NCBI GenBank assembly: GCA_017480385.1
Contig: JAFVAT010000033.1
Coordinates: forward strand, 1-64,000
Source of the DNA: Alphaproteobacteria bacterium
GTDB lineage: Bacteria; Pseudomonadota; Alphaproteobacteria; CAAGCB01; CAG-977
DNA length: 64,000 nucleotides
Direction: 5' to 3'
The translations under genes and the position numbers were made by a program. Every line of letters begins with the position of its first letter. The stretch's first letter is position 1. Positions 19,636 to 29,198 of this stretch are shown one piece after another. The notes below the pieces were generated by a model. It did not search any database. It had not been told where the DNA came from and was given only the letters and a program-made list of their open reading frames with translations.

Positions 19636-20730
19636 TTACTCTGCCGCTTCCGCATCTGCCGCAGCAACCGCCGCTTTATTCTCGGCCACATTTTGTTTCA
19701 GCTGCTCTATATCAAAATTCGGATCCTGTTTTTCCGCTTCCAATCGTGCCCCTAAAACCAGATCCGTATTTAAAATACGTGCGGAATAAGATGTCATTGC
19801 GGCCTTCGCCCCTTCCAGAGTCGAAATCAGCTGCTTATCAATTTGAGCGGAAGAAAAAGTCAGTCCTTCCAGATCCTGATTCATCAAAGAGAAAAAGATA
19901 TTTTTTTTCAGTTCCACGTCCACAAAATTCGCCGCAGAAGCTGCAAAAACCTTAGAACGAATAATATTGTTCAAAATCGTTTCGTTAATAATGGTTTCGG
20001 AACGGAAATTCCTGACATCAACAATATCCAGTTTTCCCTCTTTCGCCTTAAGATATTTCGGCAGCTCACCTTTCATTTTCAATTGAGTCGCTTCAACTTT
20101 TCCTTTTTTAACGGCCTTGTCGTTCCAAACGGGAATTTCCAGCTTGCGGACTGTCATTTCGCCGTTTTCCAGCATAGGAGTCCCCTCCTTTTCGCCGATA
20201 TTGAAGTCCTTCAAAACAATTTCTTTCGCTTTCATTAAATACGGCACGGCGGATTGATTGGATTTTTGGCTGGGAATGACAACGAAATCATTGACGGACA
20301 AGGCATCTTTAGCCACATCATAGGAGATATGTTCGTATTTTATGTTATAATCGTCAGACGCCATAAAAGATTTGAAGTTTGAAATGGCTTTCTGTGCAGC
20401 AGCCTTTTCAATTTCGTCTTTTGAAGGGCCGGTATACACGCGGCGTTTAAAGGTTGACCTATAGGGCTCTTTTGCTCCCTTCTTTTTCTTTGTATCCGTA
20501 CTTTTAGCCTTATTCGACTTTTGCTTTTTAAAATACGGATTAGCCTCCGAATCATCGTCCCAAATCGACGATTTAGATTGGTTTTCCTGTTTTCGAAGGA
20601 TCGCTTTAGCCTCCTGTGCTTTATACTGTTGCACAAGCTTATCATGTCTTCCCTGCGCTTTTGCCTGCGGCACAAAAAAACAACCCGCAAAGACAAGAAG
20701 TACCCCTAAGGCAATGCTTTTATTTTTCAT
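19636..20730 (-). CDS. Secreted or periplasmic protein of unknown function, first gene of the coupling-protein operon
   Basis: A 364-residue protein with a clear signal peptide (MKNKSIALGVLLVFAGCFF, cleavage probably after QAKA near residue 25). A Lys/Gln-rich stretch follows (about 26-105), then a mixed alpha/beta domain (about 115-330) rich in alternating beta-strand patterns, and an Ala/Glu tail. I do not recognise the family. AAGGGG precedes ATG 20730. It is 11 nt upstream of the pentapeptide gene, so the three genes form one operon and the protein may be the periplasmic part of the same machinery. Confidence 0.8.
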   Translation of the reverse strand: MKNKSIALGVLLVFAGCFFVPQAKAQGRHDKLVQQYKAQEAKAILRKQENQSKSSIWDDDSEANPYFKKQKSNKAKSTDTKKKKGAKEPYRSTFKRRVYTGPSKDEIEKAAAQKAISNFKSFMASDDYNIKYEHISYDVAKDALSVNDFVVIPSQKSNQSAVPYLMKAKEIVLKDFNIGEKEGTPMLENGEMTVRKLEIPVWNDKAVKKGKVEATQLKMKGELPKYLKAKEGKLDIVDVRNFRSETIINETILNNIIRSKVFAASAANFVDVELKKNIFFSLMNQDLEGLTFSSAQIDKQLISTLEGAKAAMTSYSARILNTDLVLGARLEAEKQDPNFDIEQLKQNVAENKAAVAAADAEAAE

Positions 20731-20804
20731 TAGAAAGCCCCTTCTAAAAAGACAACCTTTTTATTATTTATATCAGGAAAACGCTGTTCTGCCCACAAAA
20801 TAAT

Positions 20805-20835
20805 AAACCGCCGAAGAAATTCACTCCGGCGGTTT
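20805..20835 (-). terminator. Intrinsic terminator after the first pepN gene
   Basis: A 9-bp stem AAACCGCCG/CGGCGGTTT with a 13-nt loop is followed on the minus strand by ATTATTTTG. It separates the pepN gene from the downstream coupling-protein operon. Confidence 0.75.
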
Positions 20836-20850
20836 CAAGAATTATAAAGG

Positions 20851-23712
20851 TCAGCGTCCCTGCATCTTGCTGCGCGCGACCTGAACAGTTTGCGTCTGAG
20901 AAGATGGCGCAACGACCTTTGCTTTTGTACCTTCCAACAAAGCAGGATGAACAGGCGTATTTGCCTTGCCGTTCGCACCGGACACAAAGACTTTCAGAGG
21001 CTCGCGCTTCAGGAAAGCGTCCGTTTTGGCACGCTTCTGCAATTTTGCCTTGTTTTCCAAAATCTTGGTTTTCTTGTCTTCCGTATCACCCAAAGCTTTG
21101 GAAACGACTTCGTAAACGTTTTTGGACAATCCGGGCTTCGCCATAATCTTTTCCAAAGCGCCTTTCATCATTTCCTGACGTTCGGAATCGAAACGGCGCC
21201 AAGATGTCAAAGGCTTTGCCACATCGGCAGCGACCAGAGGATTGATTCCGTCCAGTTTCAACGCCATATCGGCGACAAATTCGTAACCGGAGCCATCTTT
21301 GGCATGGAAAGCCTTCTGATTGCCGGAGAAGCGGCGCATAACGGAACGGACCTTGTTCGGATTCGTAATCGCGAACGCTTCGTGATCAACGGCCTTTTTC
21401 GCGCCTTCCAACCCTTCGGAAGCAACAACGCCCAACCACTTATTGACAACCAGTTCTTCATCCTTAAAGCGATCGTAGAAATCGGAAACAACGGCTTTAC
21501 CCGATTCCATACCGGCGGCGATTGTCATCGCAGCCAGACGGTCGGTCATATTATTCGCCTTTTCATATTGTGCCGTAACACGATCCGTGTATTCCGGCTT
21601 GTCCATAGAAGCCAGATAAGCCAACGCCTTGTTTTTCAGCGCGCGTTCGCCAGCGTCTTTTGCGACGGGTTCGAACGGCTTTTCGACATCCAATTCGTCG
21701 TACGTTCTGACCAGATCCTTTTCAAAGCGGGCGACAAACGCTTTGGATACCATGGAGCGGGCTTTGGCGACCGCGTCGACGTCGACGACATCCATCTGGT
21801 CGGCGATGTATTTTTCGCTCGGCAGTTCCAGAGCTTTTGCGACAAACGCCTTGTCCAAAGACGGATCTTTCAGATAAGAGCCCAACGCGTTCAAATATCC
21901 GTCGTCAACCTTGGGTTCTTTGCCGGCCTGAATATCCTTGACCATATCCAGCATTTTCTTGACGCCGTACTGCTGAGCCGCATCCCAACGGTTGAACAGA
22001 TCAGAATCGTGCGCCATCAGATGAGCGCGTTCCGCATCCGTGTAGTCCATATGGAAGTTGATCGGCGCCGTAAAGTCACGGTTGGCGGACAGAACAGGCT
22101 TTTCCTTGACATTAACGAATGTAAAAGTCGCTTCGTCCTGATCCATAATTATCACACGGGAAGTTCCCTGCGCTTCCTTTTCACCGGCCAGCTGCAAAGG
22201 CATGTCTTTGCCGTCTTTGTCCAGCAATCCCATTTCCATCGGAATGACAAACGGCAGCTTTGTTTCCTGTCCCGGAGTCGGCTTTGTCGCCTGACGCAGC
22301 TTCAGCGTATAGGTCTGATTCTTTTCATCATAGACGCCTTCTGCATAAACAGATGGCGTGCCTGCCTGCGAATACCAACGTTTGAATTGAGTCAAATCCT
22401 TGCCGGAAACGTCTTCCATACACTTAGCGTAATCATCAATCGTCACAGCCTTGCCGTCGTTGCGGGAAAAATGCAGATCATTGGCTTCGCGGAACTTTTC
22501 CTTGCCCAGCATCTTTTCGTACATACGGACAATTTCAGCCCCTTTGTTGTAAATCGTTGACGTATAGAAGTTATTGATTTCAACATAGGATTCGGGGCGG
22601 ACGGCGTGAGCAGTCGGACCGGCGTCTTCCGCGAATTGACCTGCGCGCAGAGTCGCCACGTCTTCAATACGGTTCACGGAACGGGAGCGCATATCGCGCG
22701 AAAATTCCTGATCACGGTAAACCGTCAGACCTTCTTTCAGGCTCAGATTGAACCAGTCGCGCACCGTCACGCGGTCGCCCGACCAGTTGTGAAAATATTC
22801 GTGGCCAACGACGCCCTCAATGCCAGCATAATCGTCGTCCGTCGCCGTATGAGCATCCGCAATCACATAAGAACTGTTGAAAATGTTCAACCCCTTATTT
22901 TCCATAGCGCCCTGATTGAAGTCGGAAACAGCGACCAGATTAAACAAATCCAAATCGTATTCGCGGCCAAAAACTTTTTCGTCCCACGCCATGGAACGCT
23001 TGATCGAATCCATGGTATAGTCCAGCTTATCTTTTTGACCCTTATTGGCATAAACGCCCAAAGTCACTTCACGGCCCGACATTGTGACAAACTTATCATT
23101 GATATAATCCAGATCGCCGCCGACCAAAGCAAACAGATAGGACGGTTTCGGGAACGGATCTTTCCATGTTACGGCTGTTCTGCCGTCTTCCATTTTTTCT
23201 TCTTTGATCATATTGCCGTTGGACAGCAGGCAGGGCAGTTTATCCTTGTCCGCACGGATTGTCGTCGTGAAAACGCTCATCACATCGGGGTGATCCATGT
23301 AATATGTAATGCGACGGAAACCTTCGGGTTCGCACTGTGTGCAGAACATGCCGTTCGATACGTACAGCCCTTCCAGTTTTGTATTCGCCTTTGGGTGGAT
23401 TTCCGTTCCGATCGACAATTCAAATTCCTTCGGCGGATTCAGAATTGTCAACCCCTTATCGTCAACAACATATTCTTTCGGATCCAAAGGACGTCCGTCA
23501 ATGGCGATGCCTGTCAAAGTCAGTTCATCGCCGTCCAAATGCAGAGGACGGACCTCTCCCGTGGAGGCATCGTAATCGCTTTTAATTTTTAATGTAGAGG
23601 CAACCTGTGTGTTTTCCTCGTCCAAATCGAAATCCAAATGCACGGATTCGATTTTATAATCGGGTTTTTTGTAATCCTTTAAATATTTGACCTTTGGTGA
23701 ATTTTCCGACAT
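20851..23712 (-). CDS. pepN: Aminopeptidase N (M1 family), copy 1
   Basis: A 953-residue M1 zinc aminopeptidase. The GAMEN exopeptidase motif (QGAMENKGLN), the zinc site HEYFHNWSGDR and the second Glu in SLKEGLTVYRDQEFS are intact. The order of domains and the length match E. coli-type PepN, plus a C-terminal extension of about 70 Lys-rich residues that the neighbouring paralogue lacks. It removes N-terminal residues from peptides in the cytoplasm. The start is ATG 23712 with AGGGG before it, 12 codons inside the longest frame. A close paralogue lies immediately upstream on the same strand. Confidence 0.95.
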   Translation of the reverse strand: MSENSPKVKYLKDYKKPDYKIESVHLDFDLDEENTQVASTLKIKSDYDASTGEVRPLHLDGDELTLTGIAIDGRPLDPKEYVVDDKGLTILNPPKEFELSIGTEIHPKANTKLEGLYVSNGMFCTQCEPEGFRRITYYMDHPDVMSVFTTTIRADKDKLPCLLSNGNMIKEEKMEDGRTAVTWKDPFPKPSYLFALVGGDLDYINDKFVTMSGREVTLGVYANKGQKDKLDYTMDSIKRSMAWDEKVFGREYDLDLFNLVAVSDFNQGAMENKGLNIFNSSYVIADAHTATDDDYAGIEGVVGHEYFHNWSGDRVTVRDWFNLSLKEGLTVYRDQEFSRDMRSRSVNRIEDVATLRAGQFAEDAGPTAHAVRPESYVEINNFYTSTIYNKGAEIVRMYEKMLGKEKFREANDLHFSRNDGKAVTIDDYAKCMEDVSGKDLTQFKRWYSQAGTPSVYAEGVYDEKNQTYTLKLRQATKPTPGQETKLPFVIPMEMGLLDKDGKDMPLQLAGEKEAQGTSRVIIMDQDEATFTFVNVKEKPVLSANRDFTAPINFHMDYTDAERAHLMAHDSDLFNRWDAAQQYGVKKMLDMVKDIQAGKEPKVDDGYLNALGSYLKDPSLDKAFVAKALELPSEKYIADQMDVVDVDAVAKARSMVSKAFVARFEKDLVRTYDELDVEKPFEPVAKDAGERALKNKALAYLASMDKPEYTDRVTAQYEKANNMTDRLAAMTIAAGMESGKAVVSDFYDRFKDEELVVNKWLGVVASEGLEGAKKAVDHEAFAITNPNKVRSVMRRFSGNQKAFHAKDGSGYEFVADMALKLDGINPLVAADVAKPLTSWRRFDSERQEMMKGALEKIMAKPGLSKNVYEVVSKALGDTEDKKTKILENKAKLQKRAKTDAFLKREPLKVFVSGANGKANTPVHPALLEGTKAKVVAPSSQTQTVQVARSKMQGR

Positions 23713-23884
23713 ATTTTTTCCCCTGTTAAAGGTTTCTGCGTTGTCCAAATCTTGTCCATACTACTCAGTTTTTTTGTCCAGAATCAAGAAAAAAAAGCAT
23801 CTGTTTTATTTTTTTCAAATTGTTTTAAACCGCTTGATATCTCTTTATGTTTGAGATAGCAAACTTGCTCTTTTCCCAAATTGT

Positions 23885-23930
23885 AAAAAAAGATCGCCGC
23901 ATTCCCGAAAAAAGAACACGACGGTCTTTG
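23885..23930 (-). terminator. Probable terminator after the second pepN gene
   Basis: The minus strand has an imperfect hairpin (AAAGACCGTCG with CGGCGATCTTT) followed by TTTTTTTACAA. The remaining sequence up to 23713 is AT-rich leader of the downstream pepN gene with no further feature seen. Confidence 0.55.
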
Positions 23931-23947
23931 ATTTTTCAAAAGAAAGC

Positions 23948-26602
23948 CTATCCAGCCAACGATTTGGAAACCAATTCATAAACGTTCTTTGACAATCCTG
24001 GTTTGGCCAACACTTGTTCCAAAGCGTCTTTCATCATATTCTGCCGCTTTTCATCAAAACGTTTCCAGCGCATCATCGGACGCACCATATGACAGGCCAT
24101 TTGCGGGTTAAATTCGTCCACTTTGATTGCCATTTCGGCGGCCAAAGCATATCCGGATCCGTCCGCCTTATGGAATTCCGGCTGGTTATATGCAAATCCG
24201 CCCATGACAGAACGCAATTTATTCGGATTCTTAATCTCAAAAGCAGGATGGTTCATCAGTTTGCGCACAACGTTAACGGCATCGGGACGATCCGCGCAGG
24301 CACATGAAAACAACCACTTATTGATCACGCCGTCATCATGTTTATTTTGCTGATAGAAGTCCTCCAGAATTTCTTCGCGCTTCGGATCTTTAGAATTAGA
24401 ACAGATATTCATCGCTGCTAATTTATCCGACATATTATTGGCCGAAAAATACTGGTGCTGAACGATCTGATCAATCTCTTCAATTTCCAGATTGCCCAAG
24501 AATGACAGCGCCATATTTTTCAAAGACCGCTTAGCCGCATCCTCCGTCGTAAACCGATACGGCTGCGTTCCGAAATCATTTTCGTGATAAACGGCCAGCA
24601 ATTCCTGTTTGTACCGCGTGGCCAATACTTTTTTCAGATGCGCGCGGACAAGATGAATCGCATCGACATCAACAACGTCCATTTTATCCGCCATATAATT
24701 TTCCTGCGGCAACGTGATCAAACGGGCGATGTAAGCGGGATTGAGCGTTTTGTTCGTCAGATATCCGCCCCACAGTTTAATGTATTCCTCACTGACCGCC
24801 GGTTCTTTTTCTCCGCTCTGCACCGCTTTAATCATATCCAGCATCAGCTTGACCGCATATTGCTGCGAAGCGTCCCAACGGTTGAACAGATCAGAATCGT
24901 AACGCGCCTGATGAACGCGTTCTTCTTCAGAATAATCCATGACGAAATGAATCGGCGCCGTAAAATCACGGTTAGCAGATAAAACGGGCTTTTCTGACAC
25001 ATTAACAAAAACAAACGTCTGTTCCAGTTTGTCCAAAACCAAAATGCGCGACGTTCCCTGCGCCCGGTCTTCACCTTCCAGCTGCAACGGCATATCCTGC
25101 CCGTCTGGTCCGATCAGTCCGATTCCCAAAGGAATCACAAACGGCAGTTTTTCCGGCTGATTCGGCGTCGGTTTTGTTTCCTGTTTCAGAGACAGCGTAT
25201 ACTTTTTTGCAGTCGCATCATATTGAGCTGAAGCCGTTACAACAGGCGTTCCGGCCTGAGAATACCAACGTTTAAACTGCGTCAGATCAGCATGGTTGGC
25301 ATCTTCCTGACATTTGGCAAAATCATCAATCGTGACCGCCTGCCCGTCATGACGCGTAAAGTACAAAGTGCACCCCTTGAGGAAATTTTTCTTACCGAAA
25401 AGCTTTTCGTACATACGAATCACTTCCGCGCCCTTGTCATAAACGGTTGCCGTATAATAATTATTGATTTCCAAGTATGATTCCGGTCGCACCGAATGAG
25501 CCAAAGGACCGGCGTCTTCAGGAAACTGACGCGTGCGCAGATCAAACACATCGTTGATTCTGTTCAGTGAACGCGAGTGCATATCGCGCGAAAATTCCTG
25601 ATCGCGGTAAACAGTGAAACCTTCTTTCAGGCTCAGGTTGAACCAGTCACGTGCCGTAACACGATCGCCGGACCAGTTGTGAAAATATTCATGCGCAATG
25701 ACGCCTTCGACATGGGCGAAATCGATATCCGTTCCCACGTCTTTGTTCACCAAAGCGCAGGAGGTGTTAAAGATGTTCAGTCCCTTGTTTTCCATTGCCC
25801 CCATGTTGAAATAGGAAACGGCAACGATATTGAACAAATCCAAATCGTATTCCAGCCCGTAAACGTCTTCGTCCCATTTCATCGCTCTTTTCAAAGATTC
25901 GAGTGCGAAAGACGCCTGATTTTCATAGCCGTGTTCGACATAAATTCCCAATTTGACCTCACGACCGGATTTTGTCGTAAACGTATCGTGCAAAGACGCC
26001 AGATCTCCGCCGACGATAGCGAACAAGTAACACGGCTTTTTAAACGGATCATGCCACGTCACTAAGTGTTTCCCGTTTGGCAGATCTTTCTTTTCGACCG
26101 GATTGCCGTTGGACAGCAGAATGGGGTATTTTTCCTTATCCGCGATCAAAGTTGTCGTAAAACTGCTCATCACATCGGGGTGGTCCAGATAATACGTAAT
26201 GCAGCGGAACCCTTCTGGTTCGTTTTGAGTGCACAGGGCACCGTTGGAATAATACAGTCCTTCCAATCGCGTATTGGCTTTCGGGTGAATTTCTGTTCCG
26301 ATTTCCAATGTGAATTTTTCCGGCGGATCAAATACGGTCAAGCTTTTTTCAGCCACTTCATATCGATCTGCCGGCAGTTCTTTTCCGTCCATTTTAATAT
26401 ACTTGAACGTTAAATGATTTCCGTCCAAAACTAAAGGACGAATCCCTGCCGTCCGATCATAATCACTGGAAATTTCAAGAGTTGACGCAACCTGCGTATT
26501 TTCTTCATCCAGATCAAAAACCAAATTGACCGAATCGATTTTAAAATCCGGTTTTTTATAATCTTTTAAGTACTTCATCTGCGGTTTTTCGGCTGTTTTC
26601 AT
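23948..26602 (-). CDS. pepN: Aminopeptidase N (M1 family), copy 2
   Basis: An 884-residue M1 aminopeptidase with GAMENKGLN, HEYFHNWSGDR and SLKEGFTVYRDQEFS, so it keeps all zinc and catalytic residues. It aligns throughout with the downstream copy (shared starts such as MKYLKDYKKPDFKI and long identical stretches around the active site) but ends without the C-terminal extension. The pair looks like an old tandem duplication with divergence, since large parts differ. Different substrate preference is possible and cannot be read here. ATG 26602 has only a distant AAGGA, so the start is less certain. Confidence 0.94.
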   Translation of the reverse strand: MKTAEKPQMKYLKDYKKPDFKIDSVNLVFDLDEENTQVASTLEISSDYDRTAGIRPLVLDGNHLTFKYIKMDGKELPADRYEVAEKSLTVFDPPEKFTLEIGTEIHPKANTRLEGLYYSNGALCTQNEPEGFRCITYYLDHPDVMSSFTTTLIADKEKYPILLSNGNPVEKKDLPNGKHLVTWHDPFKKPCYLFAIVGGDLASLHDTFTTKSGREVKLGIYVEHGYENQASFALESLKRAMKWDEDVYGLEYDLDLFNIVAVSYFNMGAMENKGLNIFNTSCALVNKDVGTDIDFAHVEGVIAHEYFHNWSGDRVTARDWFNLSLKEGFTVYRDQEFSRDMHSRSLNRINDVFDLRTRQFPEDAGPLAHSVRPESYLEINNYYTATVYDKGAEVIRMYEKLFGKKNFLKGCTLYFTRHDGQAVTIDDFAKCQEDANHADLTQFKRWYSQAGTPVVTASAQYDATAKKYTLSLKQETKPTPNQPEKLPFVIPLGIGLIGPDGQDMPLQLEGEDRAQGTSRILVLDKLEQTFVFVNVSEKPVLSANRDFTAPIHFVMDYSEEERVHQARYDSDLFNRWDASQQYAVKLMLDMIKAVQSGEKEPAVSEEYIKLWGGYLTNKTLNPAYIARLITLPQENYMADKMDVVDVDAIHLVRAHLKKVLATRYKQELLAVYHENDFGTQPYRFTTEDAAKRSLKNMALSFLGNLEIEEIDQIVQHQYFSANNMSDKLAAMNICSNSKDPKREEILEDFYQQNKHDDGVINKWLFSCACADRPDAVNVVRKLMNHPAFEIKNPNKLRSVMGGFAYNQPEFHKADGSGYALAAEMAIKVDEFNPQMACHMVRPMMRWKRFDEKRQNMMKDALEQVLAKPGLSKNVYELVSKSLAG

Positions 26603-26683
26603 TCCGACACACTTATCCTTTTCGCTTAAGTTATTTGTTTATTACTTAGCGTTTTTTTTTGTTAAATCAAGGAAAATAAAAGT

Positions 26684-27319
26684 TTATTTTAAACGCGCCG
26701 TCCGGCAGGAATACGGTTCGCTCCCATAACGGTTTGAACCGATCGAACCCTTGACAAAACATAAATACAGGCAGAACACAACGGCTAATCCCAATAAAAC
26801 GACTAAAACGTACGTCGCCGCCGTTCCGATAAAAGCCAGATTTAATACACGGGAAACAACCAGCATCACGAAAACGGAAAAAGCGACCGTAACAAGTAGC
26901 CAGCCGGCGGAAGTTCCCGAATCATGGAACCGTTTTGCCAATACCGCCGCACAGATATAAAATGCTGCGATCCACCCTACCGTAAGAAAGGCCGTCAGTC
27001 CGGACCATACTGCACAAACAACAGGCACGGGTAAAACCAAAATGGCCGCCGCCAAAAAAATCATCAATTGGTCGCGAGAAATACGACCGCGGAAAGAAAA
27101 TAAAAACCAAAACAGCCAATCGAGTTTTGCCTTTAATGACGTTTTTAAAATGTATATCTCTGCCGCTTTTTCTTCCTGTACTTCAAAATCAACAAGCGCC
27201 CCTTCCGAAGGCAAAGCGTTCCGGCATGCTGAAAGATGAAATTCATATTTGATCTGATCATTGCCCCTGATTATTCCCGAATCGGACTTAACGTCAATTT
27301 CCAAAACAATACCCTGCAT
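26684..27319 (-). CDS. Cold-shock-like/OB domain fused to a DUF805 membrane protein
   Basis: A 211-residue protein. Residues 1-60 resemble a cold-shock/OB fold (MQGIVLEIDVKSDSGIIRGN, ending VDFEVQE). Residues 65-200 carry the DUF805 pattern: WFLFSFRGRISRDQL, then helices, AKRFHDSGTSAGW, two more helices and GSIGSNRYGSEP. Four membrane segments are predicted. Cold-shock-like domains fused to small membrane domains occur in bacteria but their role is unknown. GAGGATACG precedes the ATG at 27319. It is divergent from mutY. Confidence 0.75.
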   Translation of the reverse strand: MQGIVLEIDVKSDSGIIRGNDQIKYEFHLSACRNALPSEGALVDFEVQEEKAAEIYILKTSLKAKLDWLFWFLFSFRGRISRDQLMIFLAAAILVLPVPVVCAVWSGLTAFLTVGWIAAFYICAAVLAKRFHDSGTSAGWLLVTVAFSVFVMLVVSRVLNLAFIGTAATYVLVVLLGLAVVFCLYLCFVKGSIGSNRYGSEPYSCRTARLK

Positions 27320-27393
27320 CGTATCCTCACAAAAAATAACAGTTGATTTTGATCAATTTCCCAGCCTTAATCTGCAACAGAAAGGAACATCTT

Positions 27394-28413
27394 ATGACTG
27401 TAACCGAAAAATTGGCAAAATGGTATGAAAAAAATGGACGTGACCTGCCTTGGCGCGTGAAAGGCGGAGCCCATAGCGATCCGTATCAGGTCTGGATCTC
27501 TGAAATTATGCTACAACAAACAACCGTCAAAACTGTCGGGCCTTATTTTGACCGATTTTTAAAAAAATTCCCTTCCGTTGAAGCTCTGGCCGCCGCACCG
27601 ACGGATGAAGTTCTGTTGCTTTGGCAGGGATTGGGCTATTACACGCGCGCCAGAAAACTGCATGAATGCGCTCAAGTTCTGGTTAAGAAATATAACGGCG
27701 AATTTCCGCCCGATCGGGAAAAACTTCTTAAACTGCCGGGGATCGGACCATACACTTCCGCCGCGATCGCCGCCTTTGGCTTTAATCTGCCGGAAGCCGT
27801 TGTAGACGGCAATGTAATCCGCGTTCTGACCAGACTAAAGGGCTGGGATCAGCCGGTGGCGGCAATCATGAACCAAATCAACGCCTTTGCAGACGAATTG
27901 ACAAAGGCCTCTCCCTGTCCCGCAGATCATGCTTCCGCCATGATGGATTTAGGCGCCGGCATCTGCACGCCTAAATCGCCCTTGTGTGCTTTCTGCCCCC
28001 TAAACCAAGAATGCACGGCCTATGCTCAAGGATTAACGGAAAAAATCCCCAATATTGCAAAACTGAAAAAAGACACAAAAAAAGGATACGTTTTCTGGAT
28101 CGAGAATAAAAACAAAGAGGTTTTGCTGCGCAAACGCACGGAAAAAGGACTGCTGTCCGGATTAACCGAACTGCCATGGAATACGGACGAAACATTCCCG
28201 TTTCAAGCCGACTGGAACATTACGAAAAAAAACGTCCGGCATGTCTTTACCCACTTTGATCTGACGCTGACAATCGTTCGCGCCATTGTTCCCCACCTGC
28301 CCGAAAACAGCGACGGATTTTTTGTCACTCCGGCACAATTTAAAGAATATCCGTTTTCCACTTTAATGCAAAAAGTCATTAAAAAAGCTTTGACCGATAA
28401 GACAGAGAAATAA
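27394..28413 (+). CDS. mutY: A/G-specific adenine DNA glycosylase
   Basis: A 339-residue MutY that removes adenine mispaired with 8-oxoguanine. It shows the helix-hairpin-helix LPGIGPYTSAAIAAFGF, the catalytic Asp in VVDGNVIRVLTR, the [4Fe-4S] ligands in CTPKSPLCAFCPLNQEC (C-x6-C-x2-C-x5-C) and a C-terminal NUDIX-like 8-oxoG recognition domain (about 225-335). The start is ATG 27394 with AGAAAGGAACATCTT before it; the longer frame begins 17 codons earlier without such a site. Confidence 0.96.
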   Translation: MTVTEKLAKWYEKNGRDLPWRVKGGAHSDPYQVWISEIMLQQTTVKTVGPYFDRFLKKFPSVEALAAAPTDEVLLLWQGLGYYTRARKLHECAQVLVKKYNGEFPPDREKLLKLPGIGPYTSAAIAAFGFNLPEAVVDGNVIRVLTRLKGWDQPVAAIMNQINAFADELTKASPCPADHASAMMDLGAGICTPKSPLCAFCPLNQECTAYAQGLTEKIPNIAKLKKDTKKGYVFWIENKNKEVLLRKRTEKGLLSGLTELPWNTDETFPFQADWNITKKNVRHVFTHFDLTLTIVRAIVPHLPENSDGFFVTPAQFKEYPFSTLMQKVIKKALTDKTEK

Positions 28414-28452
28414 CTGCTTCGACATATTTTAAGACGTTTTTTTAAAAAATGT

Positions 28453-28481
28453 TTGACAGGTCAATCTTTCGCGCTTATGGT
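28453..28481 (+). promoter_or_regulatory. Sigma70-type promoter of the 28508 gene
   Basis: A perfect -35 TTGACA (28453-28458), a 17-nt spacer and -10 TATGGT (28476-28481) lie 26 nt before the start codon, with AAAGGG as ribosome binding site. It is among the clearest promoters in the window. Confidence 0.7.
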
Positions 28482-28507
28482 AGTAAAAAATTGAAAGGGC
28501 AAAAACT

Positions 28508-29170
28508 ATGTCTGAAAGATACACTTCCGTTGAAGAAGCCATTCATCACATGCACAATGCATATGACCGCAATGGGAAATATTTGGTGGACGGGCGCCCC
28601 AAATATACCGCTCATGCCGTTCGGTTAGAGGACGAATACGGTTTGACGGGAATTGCCGGTCGTTACAAGTTTGTTGATGGGAAAGAGGCCGCCTTTGCAG
28701 AATATGATTACCGTAAGCAGTATCAAAAATATTCGATTGCGGCGGAATTCATAAAATCGGAAAATCCATACTGCCGCCAAGCGGGAGAAACGCTGAAAGA
28801 TAAAATTCCCGATGCTTTAAAGGAATTAAATAATGAGATCAGTAAGTTAACAGAGTTAAATCCCGAATTAAAGGCTTTAAATTACAATAAAAACAATGTT
28901 ACGGAAGTGTACCGTGCTTTAATCGGCATTACGTCTCAATACAATGTTGATGATATTAACGCTTATCTGCATAATGTGCGCACAGGTTCAAAGAATATGG
29001 ACGTTTTGGATCGTGCTGAAAAAATCAAAAAAGAAACAGGCATGCGTTTCGGCTGGCAGCCGGCGGCCAAGACAATGGATAAGATTGAAGCGCAGCTGAA
29101 GGAAAAAGCGAAGGCAAAAGAAACACAGGTTGTCGCTCAAGTTGCTTTGAAAAAGGCAAAATCCAGATAA
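28508..29170 (+). CDS. Hypothetical cytoplasmic protein with its own strong promoter
   Basis: A 220-residue, highly charged protein without signal peptide or membrane helix. The N-terminal third mixes short strands and aromatic residues (EYGLTGIAGRYKFVDGKEAA); the middle is helical (about 95-150); the C-terminus is Lys/Ala-rich and probably helical. I do not recognise a family. It is monocistronic, with its own promoter and terminator, which argues for a regulated function independent of mutY. Confidence 0.7.
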   Translation: MSERYTSVEEAIHHMHNAYDRNGKYLVDGRPKYTAHAVRLEDEYGLTGIAGRYKFVDGKEAAFAEYDYRKQYQKYSIAAEFIKSENPYCRQAGETLKDKIPDALKELNNEISKLTELNPELKALNYNKNNVTEVYRALIGITSQYNVDDINAYLHNVRTGSKNMDVLDRAEKIKKETGMRFGWQPAAKTMDKIEAQLKEKAKAKETQVVAQVALKKAKSR

Positions 29171-29198
29171 TTTGACTTCCTCCAAGAAGTATGACGGG

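Noticed and set aside
16001-20730. Conjugative element or prophage boundaries around the coupling protein
   Set aside because: I looked for a relaxase, integrase, tRNA-linked att repeats or transposase and saw none between the flavodiiron gene and pepN.
20890-22560. 556-codon plus-strand frame opposite pepN copy 1
   Set aside because: It is antisense to a clear M1 aminopeptidase and its translation has no domain; it reflects codon bias of the real gene.
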